From NCBI RefSeq assembly GCF_002751875.1, contig NZ_NMZM01000001.1:475514-539513 (forward strand): a DNA stretch of 64,000 bases. Reading direction: 5' to 3'. The stretch is from Oceaniglobus indicus (lineage in GTDB: Bacteria > Pseudomonadota > Alphaproteobacteria > Rhodobacterales > Rhodobacteraceae). Shown in pieces: positions 8,997 to 18,503 of this stretch (positions within the stretch are counted from its first letter, which is position 1; each line of letters starts with the position of its first letter). The notes under the pieces were generated by a model. The model was not told where the DNA came from. It made no database searches and was given only the letters and a program-made list of their open reading frames with translations. The position numbers were made by a program, and so were the translations under genes.

Positions 8997-10054
8997 GTCT
9001 TTTCCTTCTCGCGGGCGGCTTCGAGCACCGCCAGCCTTTGACGCAGCGCGTCCGATTGTCTGTGTTCGCCTGCCGTTTCGATCACCGGTTCGGCCTCAGC
9101 AAAGTGGCAGGCGACGCGCGCCTTGCCAAGCTGGCGCAATTCGGGCCGTTCGCTGCGGCAGCGATCCTGGGCCAGCGGACAGCGCGGATGGAACGCACAG
9201 CCCGACGGCGGATTCATCGCCGAGGGCAGATCGCCCTGCACCGGGGCGCGCACGTTGCGCATGGCCGGATCGGGGCGCGGCGCGGCGGCGATGAGTGATC
9301 GGGTATAGGGGTGGCGCGGCGTGGCATACAGTTCCTCGACCGGGGCCTCTTCCACGATGCGGCCCAGATAGACGACGGCGACGCGCGACGCCATGTGCCG
9401 CACCACCGCCAGATCGTGACTGATGAAGACATAGCCGATGCCGAACTTCGCCTGCAGATCCTTCAGCAGGTTGACGATCTGCGCCTGCACCGACACATCC
9501 AGGGCCGACACCGGTTCGTCGCAGACGATCACGCGGGGACGCGTGGCAAGGGCGCGGGCGATGCCGACGCGCTGGCGCTGACCGCCCGAAAACTCGTGCG
9601 GGAACCGCCCGGCGTGCCAGGGTTGCAGCCCGCAGGTCTCCAGCAGGTCGGCCACCTTCTGCGCCACGTCGTCCCTGGTCGCAAGGCCATGGAGCAGCAG
9701 CGGTTCGGCCAGGGTTTCGGCGACCGTCATGCGCGGGTTCAGCGACCCGAACGGATCCTGGAATATGATCTGCATCTGGCGGCGCATCTGGCGCATGTCA
9801 TCGTCGGACAGGTCCATCACCGGCGTGCCGTCCAGCGCGACGGTCCCCCCCGTGGGTGTCAGCAGCCGCAGCAGCGTGCGCCCGATGGTGGATTTGCCAC
9901 AGCCGGATTCACCGACGATGGCAAGGGTTTCGCCCTCGCCCACATCGAAGCTGACATCATTGACGGCCTGCACATTCCCCACCACGCGGCGCAAAACGCC
10001 GCGGCGGATCGGGAAATGCTTTGTCAGGTTGCGGACTTCCAGCATCGCGCTCAT
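8993..10054 (-). CDS. Peptide/nickel-type ABC transporter ATP-binding protein (OppF/DppF type)
   Basis: 353-residue ATPase with Walker [10 protein letters not shown], signature [16 protein letters not shown] and Walker [13 protein letters not shown], plus the C-terminal oligopeptide extension with paired cysteines ([15 protein letters not shown]) typical of the OppD/OppF family. The start [15 protein letters not shown] at 10054 overlaps the stop of the partner ATPase (ATGA); a longer frame to 10195 is a shadow of that gene. Confidence 0.9.
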   Translation of the reverse strand: MSAMLEVRNLTKHFPIRRGVLRRVVGNVQAVNDVSFDVGEGETLAIVGESGCGKSTIGRTLLRLLTPTGGTVALDGTPVMDLSDDDMRQMRRQMQIIFQDPFGSLNPRMTVAETLAEPLLLHGLATRDDVAQKVADLLETCGLQPWHAGRFPHEFSGGQRQRVGIARALATRPRVIVCDEPVSALDVSVQAQIVNLLKDLQAKFGIGYVFISHDLAVVRHMASRVAVVYLGRIVEEAPVEELYATPRHPYTRSLIAAAPRPDPAMRNVRAPVQGDLPSAMNPPSGCAFHPRCPLAQDRCRSERPELRQLGKARVACHFAEAEPVIETAGEHRQSDALRQRLAVLEAAREKEKT

Positions 10055-11043
10055 GCCGCCACCTCGATCGGGGCGTGCCAGCAGGCGACGCCGTGACCCG
10101 GCGACAGATCGCGCAGGGGCGGATCCTGGGTGCGGCATTGCTCGGACGCCAGTGGACAGCGGGAAGCAAACCGGCAGCCGGCGATCTTCGACCACGGCGG
10201 CGGAACGGTGCCCGGAATGGTGGCCAGCCGCCCGACGGCGGTGTCGATCCGTGGAACGGCGGCCATCAGCCCGACGGTATAGGGATGCTGCGGATCGGCG
10301 AACAGATCGGCGGTCGGCGCGCGTTCGACCACGCGGCCCGCATACATCACCACCACATCGTCGCAGGTCTGCGCCACGACACCCAGATCGTGCGTCACCA
10401 GCATCACGGCGGCGCCGGTACGCGAGCGCAACTCGCCCATCAGATCAAGGATCTGCGCCTGGATCGTCACGTCCAGCGCGGTGGTCGGTTCATCCGCGAT
10501 CAGCAGGTCGGGATCGTTGGCCAGCGCCAGCGCGATCATCACCCGCTGGCGTTGCCCGCCCGACAACTGGTGCGGATAATCATCGACCCGCGATTTCGGC
10601 GAGGGAAGACCGACAAGATCCAGCATCTCGATCGCCCGCTCCCGCGCCGCCTTTTTCGACAGGCCGGAATGGACCGACAGGCTCTCCTCGATCTGGTGAC
10701 CGCAGGTATAAACCGGGTTGAGCGAGGTCATGGGTTCCTGAAAGATCATCCCGATCCGACCGCCGCGCAGCTTGCGCATCTCGGATTCGGACAGGGTCAG
10801 CAGATCCTGGCCGTCGAACAGGATCTGCCCTCCCGCGTATTTTCCCGGCGGTTGTGGCACCAGCCGCATGATCGACAGCGACGTGACCGATTTGCCGCAG
10901 CCCGATTCACCGACGACGCCCAGGGTCCGCCCCCGGTTCAGCGACAGCGACACGCCCTGAACCGCACGCTGAACCGTGCCGCCGACGTGGAATTCGACCG
11001 CCAGATCCCTGACATCCAGCAATGGCGCCTCTCGCTGCTCCAT
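10051..11043 (-). CDS. Peptide/nickel-type ABC transporter ATP-binding protein (OppD/DppD type)
   Basis: 330-residue ATPase partner with Walker [10 protein letters not shown], signature [16 protein letters not shown], Walker [14 protein letters not shown] and the C-terminal [15 protein letters not shown] segment. It precedes the OppF-type gene and lies 3 bp after the amidohydrolase gene. Its membrane and binding subunits are encoded upstream at 12593-16104, separated from it by one amidohydrolase gene, so enzyme and transporter genes are interleaved in one transcription unit. Confidence 0.9.
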   Translation of the reverse strand: MEQREAPLLDVRDLAVEFHVGGTVQRAVQGVSLSLNRGRTLGVVGESGCGKSVTSLSIMRLVPQPPGKYAGGQILFDGQDLLTLSESEMRKLRGGRIGMIFQEPMTSLNPVYTCGHQIEESLSVHSGLSKKAARERAIEMLDLVGLPSPKSRVDDYPHQLSGGQRQRVMIALALANDPDLLIADEPTTALDVTIQAQILDLMGELRSRTGAAVMLVTHDLGVVAQTCDDVVVMYAGRVVERAPTADLFADPQHPYTVGLMAAVPRIDTAVGRLATIPGTVPPPWSKIAGCRFASRCPLASEQCRTQDPPLRDLSPGHGVACWHAPIEVAA

Positions 11044-11046
11044 CTC

Positions 11047-12480
11047 TCAACCCTGCGGATAGACGAAGGGTGACGCCTGTTCGTGGGTGCGGCCGGCAAA
11101 ATCGAGCTTGGCAAACTCGGTTTCCGCGCGCCGCTGCGCCGCCTCCAGCTTTTCCAGCGCGGCCGGCAGATCGAAGGCCGGCACATCGCCGTCGATCACC
11201 ACGTGCCGCCCGTCGACGAACACGTCGCGCACGGCCCGTTCGGCAGCGACATAGATGAGCGAGCGCAGCGGATCGCGCACCGGCATCATCTGCGGATCCT
11301 TGATGTCGGCCAGGAACAGGTCTGCCTTGGCCCCCACTTCCAGACGCCCGATATCGTCGCGGTTCAGGATCTTGGCGCCGCCCAACGTCGCCGCATCGAA
11401 AATGTCGGACGTGCGCAGATCATAGGGGTTCTTCGCCACGATCCTTGAGTTGTAGAGCGCGTTGCGCAGCTCCTCGAGCATGTTGTGCGGATAGGTGTCG
11501 GTGCCGATGCCCACGGGAATGCCGCCGCGGATGTAACGGCCGACGGTGTTCATCGTGATGCCGCGCCGCTGGAACACGGTCGGGCAATGGGCCACAGCGG
11601 CGCCGCTGTCCTGCAACAGCTTGAAGTCGTCGGCTTCGGGCCAGAACACATGGCCATAATCGTTCAGGAAAATCCCGTGGCCGATGATCGCTCCGGGCTT
11701 CAGCACGCCAAGGCTGTCGAGCCATTCCAGCGGCGTGATGCCGTGGCGGCGCGTGATCTCGTTGAATTCCACCACCGACTGCGCTGCGTGGATCTGGAAC
11801 GGCAACCCCTTCTCCTGCGCCAGGGCGAAACTGCCGGCGATCAGGTCAGGCGTGCAGGTGTCGATCTGGCTGGGCGAAATCATGCCCGACAGCCGGCCTG
11901 AGGGATGGGCGGCGGCGGCTTCCACCGTCTTCACCGCGTCGTCCATGGCGGCCTTGCCGGCGGCCTCGTCCCATTCGTAATTCACGACATGGCCGTTGTC
12001 GGTGTACCAGCGGGCGCTGCGATACATCGGGCTGACAACCCCGCGAAGGCCCGAGGCCGCGAAGGTCTCGATCCAGCCGTCCCAGTTCACCGACAGGTCG
12101 ACCAGGGTTGTGACGCCCGATTTCAGCAGTTCGGAATAGGTGACCTGAACACAGGCCTCGCGCCCTTCGTCGTCGCAACGGAACAGCGGCATGTATTCAT
12201 AGAGCGACGACATCCCCAGGCGTGGCGAGCCGAGTTCATCCAGAAAGCCCTTGTTCATCGCTTCCGAACTGGGGTGCGAATGGATGTTCACCAGGCCCGG
12301 CGACACCAGCCGGTTGCGTCCGTCGATCTCGGTGTCGGCCTGGCCCGCGTAGGTGCCGCCAACGTGGACGATCTTGTCGCCGTCAAAGGCGACATCGCCG
12401 TCCTTCAGATAGGTATGGGTGCCTTTTTCGGCGTCGAAGGCGACGATCCAGGCGGCATTGCGGATGACGGTGACGGACAT
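11047..12480 (-). CDS. Amidohydrolase-superfamily protein (SsnA/TrzN-like deaminase or hydrolase)
   Basis: 477-residue TIM-barrel metal hydrolase with the beta-sandwich N-terminus typical of cytosine/guanine deaminase-like members. Metal ligands are seen in PGLVNIHSHPSSEA (HxH), FQIHAAQ, the GHGIFLND segment, and GIGTDTYPHN (catalytic Asp). Members of this branch deaminate or dechlorinate nitrogen heterocycles or act on amidines. It lies between the binding protein and the ATPases of the peptide-type importer, so its substrate is probably what that importer carries. Confidence 0.85.
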   Translation of the reverse strand: MSVTVIRNAAWIVAFDAEKGTHTYLKDGDVAFDGDKIVHVGGTYAGQADTEIDGRNRLVSPGLVNIHSHPSSEAMNKGFLDELGSPRLGMSSLYEYMPLFRCDDEGREACVQVTYSELLKSGVTTLVDLSVNWDGWIETFAASGLRGVVSPMYRSARWYTDNGHVVNYEWDEAAGKAAMDDAVKTVEAAAAHPSGRLSGMISPSQIDTCTPDLIAGSFALAQEKGLPFQIHAAQSVVEFNEITRRHGITPLEWLDSLGVLKPGAIIGHGIFLNDYGHVFWPEADDFKLLQDSGAAVAHCPTVFQRRGITMNTVGRYIRGGIPVGIGTDTYPHNMLEELRNALYNSRIVAKNPYDLRTSDIFDAATLGGAKILNRDDIGRLEVGAKADLFLADIKDPQMMPVRDPLRSLIYVAAERAVRDVFVDGRHVVIDGDVPAFDLPAALEKLEAAQRRAETEFAKLDFAGRTHEQASPFVYPQG

Positions 12481-12592
12481 GGCGTGAACTCTTTGCGATT
12501 TTGGGTTGCAAGTGTGGCCGCCCCGTCAGACGGGGCGACGCTTCTTCATGTGACGGCCAAAACGCCCGCGCAGGGCGTTCCGGCGCCGCCGC
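12481..12592 (-). promoter_or_regulatory. Intercistronic stem-loops after the binding-protein gene
   Basis: Two perfect stem-loops lie between the binding-protein gene and the amidohydrolase: AACGCCC/GGGCGTT around a 5-nt loop (12561-12579) and CGCCCCGT/ACGGGGCG around a 3-nt loop (12519-12537). Neither is followed by a T-run on the minus strand, so they look like mRNA-protecting or attenuating hairpins that raise the binding-protein message over the distal genes, not strong terminators. Confidence 0.5.
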
Positions 12593-14161
12593 TCACTCCT
12601 TGAACTTCAGGTCCAGGCCCTTGTAGAGACCCGAGCCGTAGATGTTGTGCGGCACGATCGTCTCGAGCTTGTCGCTCTGCGCGATCACCATCGGCTCGTG
12701 ATACAGCGGCAGCCAGACCGCGGCGTCATGGACGATTTCCAGAACCTCGCCATAGCTGGACGACCGCTTTTCGTCGGTCAGCGCGGTGGCACCGGCCAGA
12801 AGCAGTTCGTCGGTCTTGGGGTCGTTCCAGTTCATGCGGTTCGGCGTCGGCATGTTCTCGCTGCGGAAATACAGGTTCAGCGCGTCCCCCGACGATACAT
12901 AGGGGAAGGACATGCCGAACATGTCGAATTCCTGCGTGGCCAGCTTGCCCCAGGCAACGGTCGCGTCATAGGCCTCGATCTGCATGTCGACGCCGATTTC
13001 GCGCAGATAGGCCTGCACCGCTTCCGAGATCTTGCCCCAGGTCGAGCCGGCAAAGACATAGGCCGTGGGCGCCAGGCGCACGCCATCCTTCGAGCGCACC
13101 CCGTCATCGCCGCGCACCCAGCCCGCATCGTCCAGGATCTGGTTGGCCTTTTCGGGATCATACTTCAGCAGCTTGTCGTCCAGGTCGCGGTTCCAGTCCA
13201 GCGCTTCCTGGCTGACATAGGAATAGGCGGGCTGCACCACCCCGAAGAACAGGTCTTCGGCCATCGCTTCCTGGTTCACGGCCAGGTTGATCGCGGTGCG
13301 CACTGCCGGATCGCTGACCGTTTCCTTGTCGATCTTGAAGCCCATGAAATAGGTCCAGAACGCCAGGTCGGATTGCACCACCTCGACGCCGGGCGTGGCC
13401 TTCAGCTGTTCCAGCGCGATGTAGGGGACGTATTGCGTCACCTCGCTCTGGCCGGTGATGACGGCGACGGTGCGGGTGTTTTCCTCGGGCACGATCTGCC
13501 ACGTGATCTTGTCCATCGACGCCGGGCCGGTGTTCGAATGGAACGGCGCGCCCCAGGTATAGGCCTCATGCTTGGTCAGGATCATCTTGTCGCGCGGCGT
13601 CCATTCGCCCCAGCAGAACGGGCCGGTGCCGTTGAACCCGGTCACCCCGAAATCGGCACCCAGTGCCTCGACGTTCTCCTTGTCGATGATCGTGCCGAAG
13701 CTCTGCGTCAACTGATACAGCAGTTCCGAAAACGGCGCCGTCAGCTTGTATTCCACGGTGGTGTCGTCCAGCGCGGTCACGCTTTCGACCTCGCCCGCGC
13801 GCCAGCCGACCGGCGACTTCGTCTCGGGGTCGATCCAGCGGTTGACGGAATAGGCGACATCCTCGGCCGTCAGCTTCTTTCCGTCGCAGAAGGTCACGTC
13901 ATCGCGGATCTTGAAGGTATAGGTCTTGCCGTCCTCGCTGACCTCCCAGCTTTCGGCGATGCCCGCTTCGATGGTCTGCATGTCCGGCGCAAGGGACACC
14001 AGCGTGTCGCCCATCATGAACAACACCTCGGACGCGCCCCGCGCGGTCGATTTGTGCGGGTCATAGTTGTTGCTGTCCACCTCGCGGACGATGGTGATTT
14101 CCGCCGCCTGCGCGATGCCCGCCGTCAGCAGGATCGCGGTGGTTGTCAGAAGTCGTTTCAT
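12593..14161 (-). CDS. ABC transporter substrate-binding protein, family 5 (peptide/nickel type)
   Basis: 522-residue periplasmic binding protein. The signal peptide MKRLLTTTAILLTAGIAQA precedes the mature start AEITIVREVDSNNYDPHKS, and the family 5 signature region is seen in LAPDMQTIEAGIAESWEVSEDGKTYTFKIRDDVTF. The start at 14161 follows a Shine-Dalgarno GGGAAAAGGAAAA. An upstream in-frame ATG (14242) lies in the permease gene and would bury the signal peptide. Ligands of family 5 proteins range from peptides to drugs and opines; here a ureide, amidine or peptide is plausible. Confidence 0.92.
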   Translation of the reverse strand: MKRLLTTTAILLTAGIAQAAEITIVREVDSNNYDPHKSTARGASEVLFMMGDTLVSLAPDMQTIEAGIAESWEVSEDGKTYTFKIRDDVTFCDGKKLTAEDVAYSVNRWIDPETKSPVGWRAGEVESVTALDDTTVEYKLTAPFSELLYQLTQSFGTIIDKENVEALGADFGVTGFNGTGPFCWGEWTPRDKMILTKHEAYTWGAPFHSNTGPASMDKITWQIVPEENTRTVAVITGQSEVTQYVPYIALEQLKATPGVEVVQSDLAFWTYFMGFKIDKETVSDPAVRTAINLAVNQEAMAEDLFFGVVQPAYSYVSQEALDWNRDLDDKLLKYDPEKANQILDDAGWVRGDDGVRSKDGVRLAPTAYVFAGSTWGKISEAVQAYLREIGVDMQIEAYDATVAWGKLATQEFDMFGMSFPYVSSGDALNLYFRSENMPTPNRMNWNDPKTDELLLAGATALTDEKRSSSYGEVLEIVHDAAVWLPLYHEPMVIAQSDKLETIVPHNIYGSGLYKGLDLKFKE

Positions 14162-14201
14162 TTTGTTTTCCTTTTCCCTGTCGTCTGTTGTTTTCAGTGT
14201 T

Positions 14202-15086
14202 TCAGGACCGCAACCGCGGATCCAGAACGTCGCGCAGCGCATCGCCCAGCACGTTGGCCGCCAGCACGATCACGAAGATCAGGACCGACGGGATCACCGC
14301 GATATGCGGAGCATAGAGCAGGAAATCGCGGCCCTGCGCCGCCATCATCCCCAATTCCGCGGTCGGCGGACGGGCGCCGAGCCCGAGGAACGACAGCGCG
14401 GCGCCGATCAGAATGATCTGCCCGAAGCGCAGCGAGATGAAGATCATGATCGACGAGATGCTGTTGCGCAGCAGGTAGCGGGTGAACAGCGCCATGTTCG
14501 ACAGCCCCAAGGCCCGTCCCGCCTCGATGTATTCCTGCTTCATCACCGATACCGCGATCGAACGCGCGATCCGCGCGCAATCGGGCACCGACGCGATGGC
14601 CAGCGCGATGATCACCGGCCCCGCCCCCGGTCCAAGGACGGCGACCAGCGCCAGACCCAGCAGGATGGCCGGGAACGACAGCATGATATCGACAAAGCGC
14701 ATCACGAACGGGTCAAAGCCGGGCCGGAACGCCGCCAGAAGCCCCAGGAACGATCCCAGGACGCCGCCGATCCCGACCGACACAAGCCCGATGATCAGGG
14801 TCAGCCGGGTGCCATAGAACAGCCGGCTCAGCATGTCGCGCCCCTGCCCGTCGGTGCCGAGGATATAGGCCCAGTCGCCACGCGCGTTCCAGACCGGCGG
14901 CTTCATTACCGCCCGTGACGACGCGAACGGATCGTGCGGTGCGATCCAGGGTGCCGCGATGGCGCAGACCACGATCACGAACAGCACAACCGCCGCCAGC
15001 AACGCCGCCGGATCGCGGATCAGCCGCTGCCACCAGGGCCGGATCGGTTCCGGGGCGTCCATGGCTTCTTCCTGCGCAACGCTCAT
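14202..15086 (-). CDS. Peptide-type ABC transporter permease (DppC type)
   Basis: 294-residue inner-membrane permease with the DppC N-terminal extension (MSVAQEEAMDAPEPIRPWWQ), a first helix at about residues 30-50 and the EAA loop EAGRALGLSNMALFTRYLL. The start at 15086 has a purine-rich GGGGGCCAGG upstream; an internal ATG at 15062 is the alternative. It is separated by 79 bp from the DppB-type gene. Confidence 0.9.
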   Translation of the reverse strand: MSVAQEEAMDAPEPIRPWWQRLIRDPAALLAAVVLFVIVVCAIAAPWIAPHDPFASSRAVMKPPVWNARGDWAYILGTDGQGRDMLSRLFYGTRLTLIIGLVSVGIGGVLGSFLGLLAAFRPGFDPFVMRFVDIMLSFPAILLGLALVAVLGPGAGPVIIALAIASVPDCARIARSIAVSVMKQEYIEAGRALGLSNMALFTRYLLRNSISSIMIFISLRFGQIILIGAALSFLGLGARPPTAELGMMAAQGRDFLLYAPHIAVIPSVLIFVIVLAANVLGDALRDVLDPRLRS

Positions 15087-15165
15087 GGCCTGGCCCCCGC
15101 GTGGGTTTCCGGGCGGGCGGGCGTCGCGGAACGCGCGGTCGCACCGTTCGGACACAGAACGCCGC

Positions 15166-16104
15166 TCATTGCTGCACCCGCGGGTCGAGCAGGGCATAAA
15201 GGATGTCGACGATCATGTTGATCAGGATGAACCCCAGCGCCAGGATCAGGATCGCGCCCTGGGCCAGCGGGAAGTCGGAACTCAGGATCGCACCGACCGC
15301 CAGGCGCCCGACACCGGGATAGGAAAAGATGCTCTCGGTCACCACGGCGCCGCCCAGAAGATACCCGGCCTGAAGGCCGATCAGCGTCACCACCGGGATC
15401 AGGGCATTGCGCAGGCCATGGCGCAGGATCACCCGCAATTCGCTCAATCCCTTGGCGCGCGCCGTGCGAACATGGTCCAGCTTCAGCACCTCCAGCACCG
15501 AAGACCGCGTCATCCGCGCCACCGGACCGATGAAGATCGCCCCCAGCGACAGGGCAGGCAGCGCGATGTGGCGCAATCCGTCCACGCTCCACAACGGGCC
15601 GCCCCGCCCGATGAAGGGCAGCAGGCGCCATTGCACACCGACGAAATGGATCAGCATCAGGCAGATGAAGAAGATCGGCAGCGACACCCCCGCCACCGAG
15701 ATCGCCATGATCGCCCGGTCGATCAACGACCCGCGATAGACGGCGGCCAGCGTGCCCATGCCGATGCCCAGCGGGATCGACCAGATCAGGCAGGCGAACA
15801 TCAGTTCGGCCGTCGGCCCGATCGCCGCCAGCAATTCCGAAATTACCGTCTTGTTGGAAATCAGCGACCGCCCCAGATCGCCCTGCACCACCCGTCCGAG
15901 ATACTTGAAGAACTGCACCAGGACGGGTTCGTCCAGGCCCATCTCCTCGCGGATCGCCGCCACCACGTCGGGGGTGGCGGTGGGGCCGGCCAGAACGATG
16001 GCCGGATCGCCCGGCACAAGGATCAGAAGGCCGAACCCCAGCAGCAGAACCCCGAACAGCACCGGGATCGAAATCAGCAGCCGGTTCAGGATCTGCGTCA
16101 TCAT
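15166..16104 (-). CDS. Peptide-type ABC transporter permease (DppB type)
   Basis: 312-residue permease with the DppB-type first helix (NRLLISIPVLFGVLLLGFGL), the periplasmic PGDPAIVLAGPTATPDVVAAIREEMGLD-like segment and the coupling loop TARAKGLSELRVILRHGLRN. It overlaps the upstream amidohydrolase gene by 4 bp. With the DppC-type protein it forms the membrane channel of the family 5 importer. Confidence 0.9.
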   Translation of the reverse strand: MMTQILNRLLISIPVLFGVLLLGFGLLILVPGDPAIVLAGPTATPDVVAAIREEMGLDEPVLVQFFKYLGRVVQGDLGRSLISNKTVISELLAAIGPTAELMFACLIWSIPLGIGMGTLAAVYRGSLIDRAIMAISVAGVSLPIFFICLMLIHFVGVQWRLLPFIGRGGPLWSVDGLRHIALPALSLGAIFIGPVARMTRSSVLEVLKLDHVRTARAKGLSELRVILRHGLRNALIPVVTLIGLQAGYLLGGAVVTESIFSYPGVGRLAVGAILSSDFPLAQGAILILALGFILINMIVDILYALLDPRVQQ

Positions 16105-17744
16105 GGCCGGGTATCGCTCCGTTCATAGACCACCTTGCCGCCGAGGATCGTCAGATCGCACTGCGTGGTCAGGATCTCTTCCGGCGTGCAGGTCAGAAGG
16201 TCGGTGTCGAACACCGCCACGTCGCCCAGTTGCCCGGGCACCAGGCGGCCCTTGATCGTCTCCTCGTGGGCGGCATAGGCCGATTCGAAGGTATAGGCGT
16301 TCAAGGCCTCTTCCATCGTCAGGATATGCTCGGTGCCGATCTGGGTGCCGTTTTCCGTCTTGCGCGTCACCATCGTATAGAGGTTGGCGAAGGGGTCGAC
16401 CTCGACCACCGGGCAATCCGTCGATGCCGAAGGATGCAGGCCGGCATCGATCCAGGTGCGCATGGGATGCGACGCCTCGACCCGCTCCCGCTCCAGCAGT
16501 TTCAGATAGTTGTCGCCGAAGTAATACAGGAACGCGGGCTGCGGCGCGGGCAGGATGTGATGCTTCTTCATCCGCTCCATCTGATCCGGGCGCAGCCAGC
16601 CGCAATGTTCGATCCGGTGGCGACGGTTCGGGTCCGGCACCTCGGCCAGGGCCGCCTCCATCGCGTTCAGCGTCTGTTCGATGGCCGCATCGCCGATGGC
16701 GTGGATCGCGAAGCGATAGCCGTCGCGGTGCGCGTCGGCGATCATCGTGTTCAGCTCGTCATCGGTCAGGCACAACAGGCCGGTGTCGTTCTCGTCACCG
16801 CCCATGTAGGGCTTGCTCATCGCCGCGGTGCGCCCGCCTGCCGATCCGTCAGTGAAGATCTTGACCGGGCCGATGCGCAACATGTCGTCGCCGCCGCCCG
16901 ATACCATGCCGGCGGCGCGCGCCTCGGCCATGATGGTGCGGCCCTTGTCGCCCATCAGCACGCCGTAGACCCGCACCGGCAACCGCCCGTCGCGGTGCGC
17001 CTTCTGATAGGCCAGCATTTCGGTCCATCCGTCACGGATGCCGATCGCGGCCTCCATGCAGGACGTGACGCCGCGCGACAGCAGATCGCGCCCGCCGCGT
17101 TCGATGCTTTCCACCAGCTTGTCGACCGAATTGTCGGGCAGCACGTTCATCACCGGCTCGCGCGCGGTTTCCGCCAGCAGGCCGGTCAGCTTGCCGTTCT
17201 GCTTTTCGATCATGCCACCCTGCGGCGACGGCGTGTCTTCGGTGATCCCCGCCAGTTCCAGCGCTTTCGAGTTGGCGACCGCAAGGTGCCCGTCGGTGCG
17301 CACGATATAAACCGGGTTGTCCGGGCTCGCCTGGTCCAGCTCCTCGCGGTAGGGGTGGCGCCCGACGTCCAGTTTCGAGTTGTCGTAACCCCGGCCAATC
17401 ACCCAGTCGCCGGGCGCAAGACCGGCGGCGCCATCGCGCACCGCCTGCAACAGCGCCTCGAGCGTCGGCGCGACCTTGGTGCGCAGATCAACCTCGGCCA
17501 TGGTGGTGCCATAGGGCAGCAGGTGCATGTGCGCATCGTTCAGGCCCGGTGTGGCCAGCCGTCCGTTCAGGTCGATCACCGTCGTATCTGGGCCGATCAG
17601 CGGTTCGATCTGCGCATCCGTGCCCGTGGCCAGAACCCGGCCGCCGAACAGGGCCAGCGCCTGGGTAACCTCCAGCCCCAGGCCACACCACACCTTGCCG
17701 CCGCGCAGCACGGTGTCGGCAACGACAATTCCCGATCCGCTCAT
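16101..17744 (-). CDS. Amidohydrolase (YtcJ/NfdA-like)
   Basis: 547-residue metal-dependent amidohydrolase of the YtcJ class. Visible are PGLNDAHMHL (HxH metal site), HAIGDAAI, RRHRIEHCGW and STDCPVVEVDPF with the C-terminal metal Asp. Relatives hydrolyse N-substituted formamides or other amides. The ATG at 17744 has GGGG 8 bp upstream; a GTG at 17753 is the alternative. It is the first gene of the peptide-type importer operon, overlapping the permease behind it, so the product is probably cytoplasmic and acts on the imported compound. Confidence 0.87.
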   Translation of the reverse strand: MSGSGIVVADTVLRGGKVWCGLGLEVTQALALFGGRVLATGTDAQIEPLIGPDTTVIDLNGRLATPGLNDAHMHLLPYGTTMAEVDLRTKVAPTLEALLQAVRDGAAGLAPGDWVIGRGYDNSKLDVGRHPYREELDQASPDNPVYIVRTDGHLAVANSKALELAGITEDTPSPQGGMIEKQNGKLTGLLAETAREPVMNVLPDNSVDKLVESIERGGRDLLSRGVTSCMEAAIGIRDGWTEMLAYQKAHRDGRLPVRVYGVLMGDKGRTIMAEARAAGMVSGGGDDMLRIGPVKIFTDGSAGGRTAAMSKPYMGGDENDTGLLCLTDDELNTMIADAHRDGYRFAIHAIGDAAIEQTLNAMEAALAEVPDPNRRHRIEHCGWLRPDQMERMKKHHILPAPQPAFLYYFGDNYLKLLERERVEASHPMRTWIDAGLHPSASTDCPVVEVDPFANLYTMVTRKTENGTQIGTEHILTMEEALNAYTFESAYAAHEETIKGRLVPGQLGDVAVFDTDLLTCTPEEILTTQCDLTILGGKVVYERSDTRP

Positions 17745-18024
17745 GCTGCGCACCCCGACGCACGGTTCGTGGCGATATTCGATCTCATCCCGGTTCCCCT
17801 CGCAGTATCGTCAGGCATGTGCCCTGTGCCGAGTGAAGCGAACGACGTTGCGTCCTGTCAACGATGTTCAGGCGGGGCGATACCGGGTGCAAAACGATGC
17901 AACCGCTTGGAAACCCTAGTCGGCTTGGGGTTTATCGGCACGACACCGACATCATAAATTATCTGATATGGTTATGCCCTGCGCCGCGGCCCGCAATCCG
18001 CCGCGCGGCCGGCGCGCCGTCGTA
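17745..18024. promoter_or_regulatory. Probable promoter region of the amidohydrolase/importer operon
   Basis: A 280-bp non-coding stretch between the DUF202 gene end and the operon start. It is more AT-rich than its surroundings around 17930-17970 and carries an inverted repeat AAACCC...GGGTTT near 17912-17934 with an 11-nt spacer. No convincing -35/-10 pair was found. As the first upstream gap for at least nine genes it is the likely site of transcription control. Confidence 0.4.
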
Positions 18025-18411
18025 TCACAGCAGCCAGAGGATGATGCCGGTGGCCACGGCGCCGACGCTCAGCACACTGGCCAGAACGATCATGTGGCGC
18101 GGCGAATGACCGCTCACGTCATGATCATCCATGCGCTCGCGCGCCAGGCGACAGTTCCGCACGGCCGACCAGAAGATCAGCAGCGCCGCAATGATGAAGA
18201 TCTCGGCCACGCCCTTGGCGATCAGCGGATAGGAGGTGTCCTTGAACACCGCCTTCAGGCCCAGCGCCAGCGCGACACAGGCCATCCCCGTGCGCATCCA
18301 CCCGGCAAAGGTCCGCTCGTTGGCCAGAACGGTGCGATCCTCGGCCCATGCGGTGCGGGTATCGGCCAACTCGTCGGAATCGGGATTTTGTGACAGGTCG
18401 GTATCGGGCAT
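18025..18411 (-). CDS. DUF202 (YidH-type) small inner-membrane protein
   Basis: 128 residues. The DUF202 hallmark is seen in LANERTFAGWMRTGMACVALALGL (about residues 31-54), followed by two more hydrophobic segments (IFIIAALLIFWSAV and MIVLASVLSVGAVATGIILW). Three helices and a short acidic N-terminus match the YidH family, of unknown function. The start MPDTDLSQ was chosen because the upstream part of the frame is low-complexity read-through. Confidence 0.85.
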   Translation of the reverse strand: MPDTDLSQNPDSDELADTRTAWAEDRTVLANERTFAGWMRTGMACVALALGLKAVFKDTSYPLIAKGVAEIFIIAALLIFWSAVRNCRLARERMDDHDVSGHSPRHMIVLASVLSVGAVATGIILWLL

Positions 18412-18503
18412 GGCGTGTCCATCTTGAACCGGTATCGAACCCCAACACCGACGCGGCCGATCCGGTTGCGCGCCGATGTCGGAGGATTGCCATCGATTTG
18501 CGG

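Noticed and set aside
12647..14416. 589-codon plus-strand frame opposite the family 5 binding protein
   Set aside because: Antisense shadow; the minus-strand frame has a signal peptide and family motifs.
16230..17957. 575-codon plus-strand frame opposite the YtcJ-like amidohydrolase
   Set aside because: Antisense shadow of a gene with clear metal-binding motifs.
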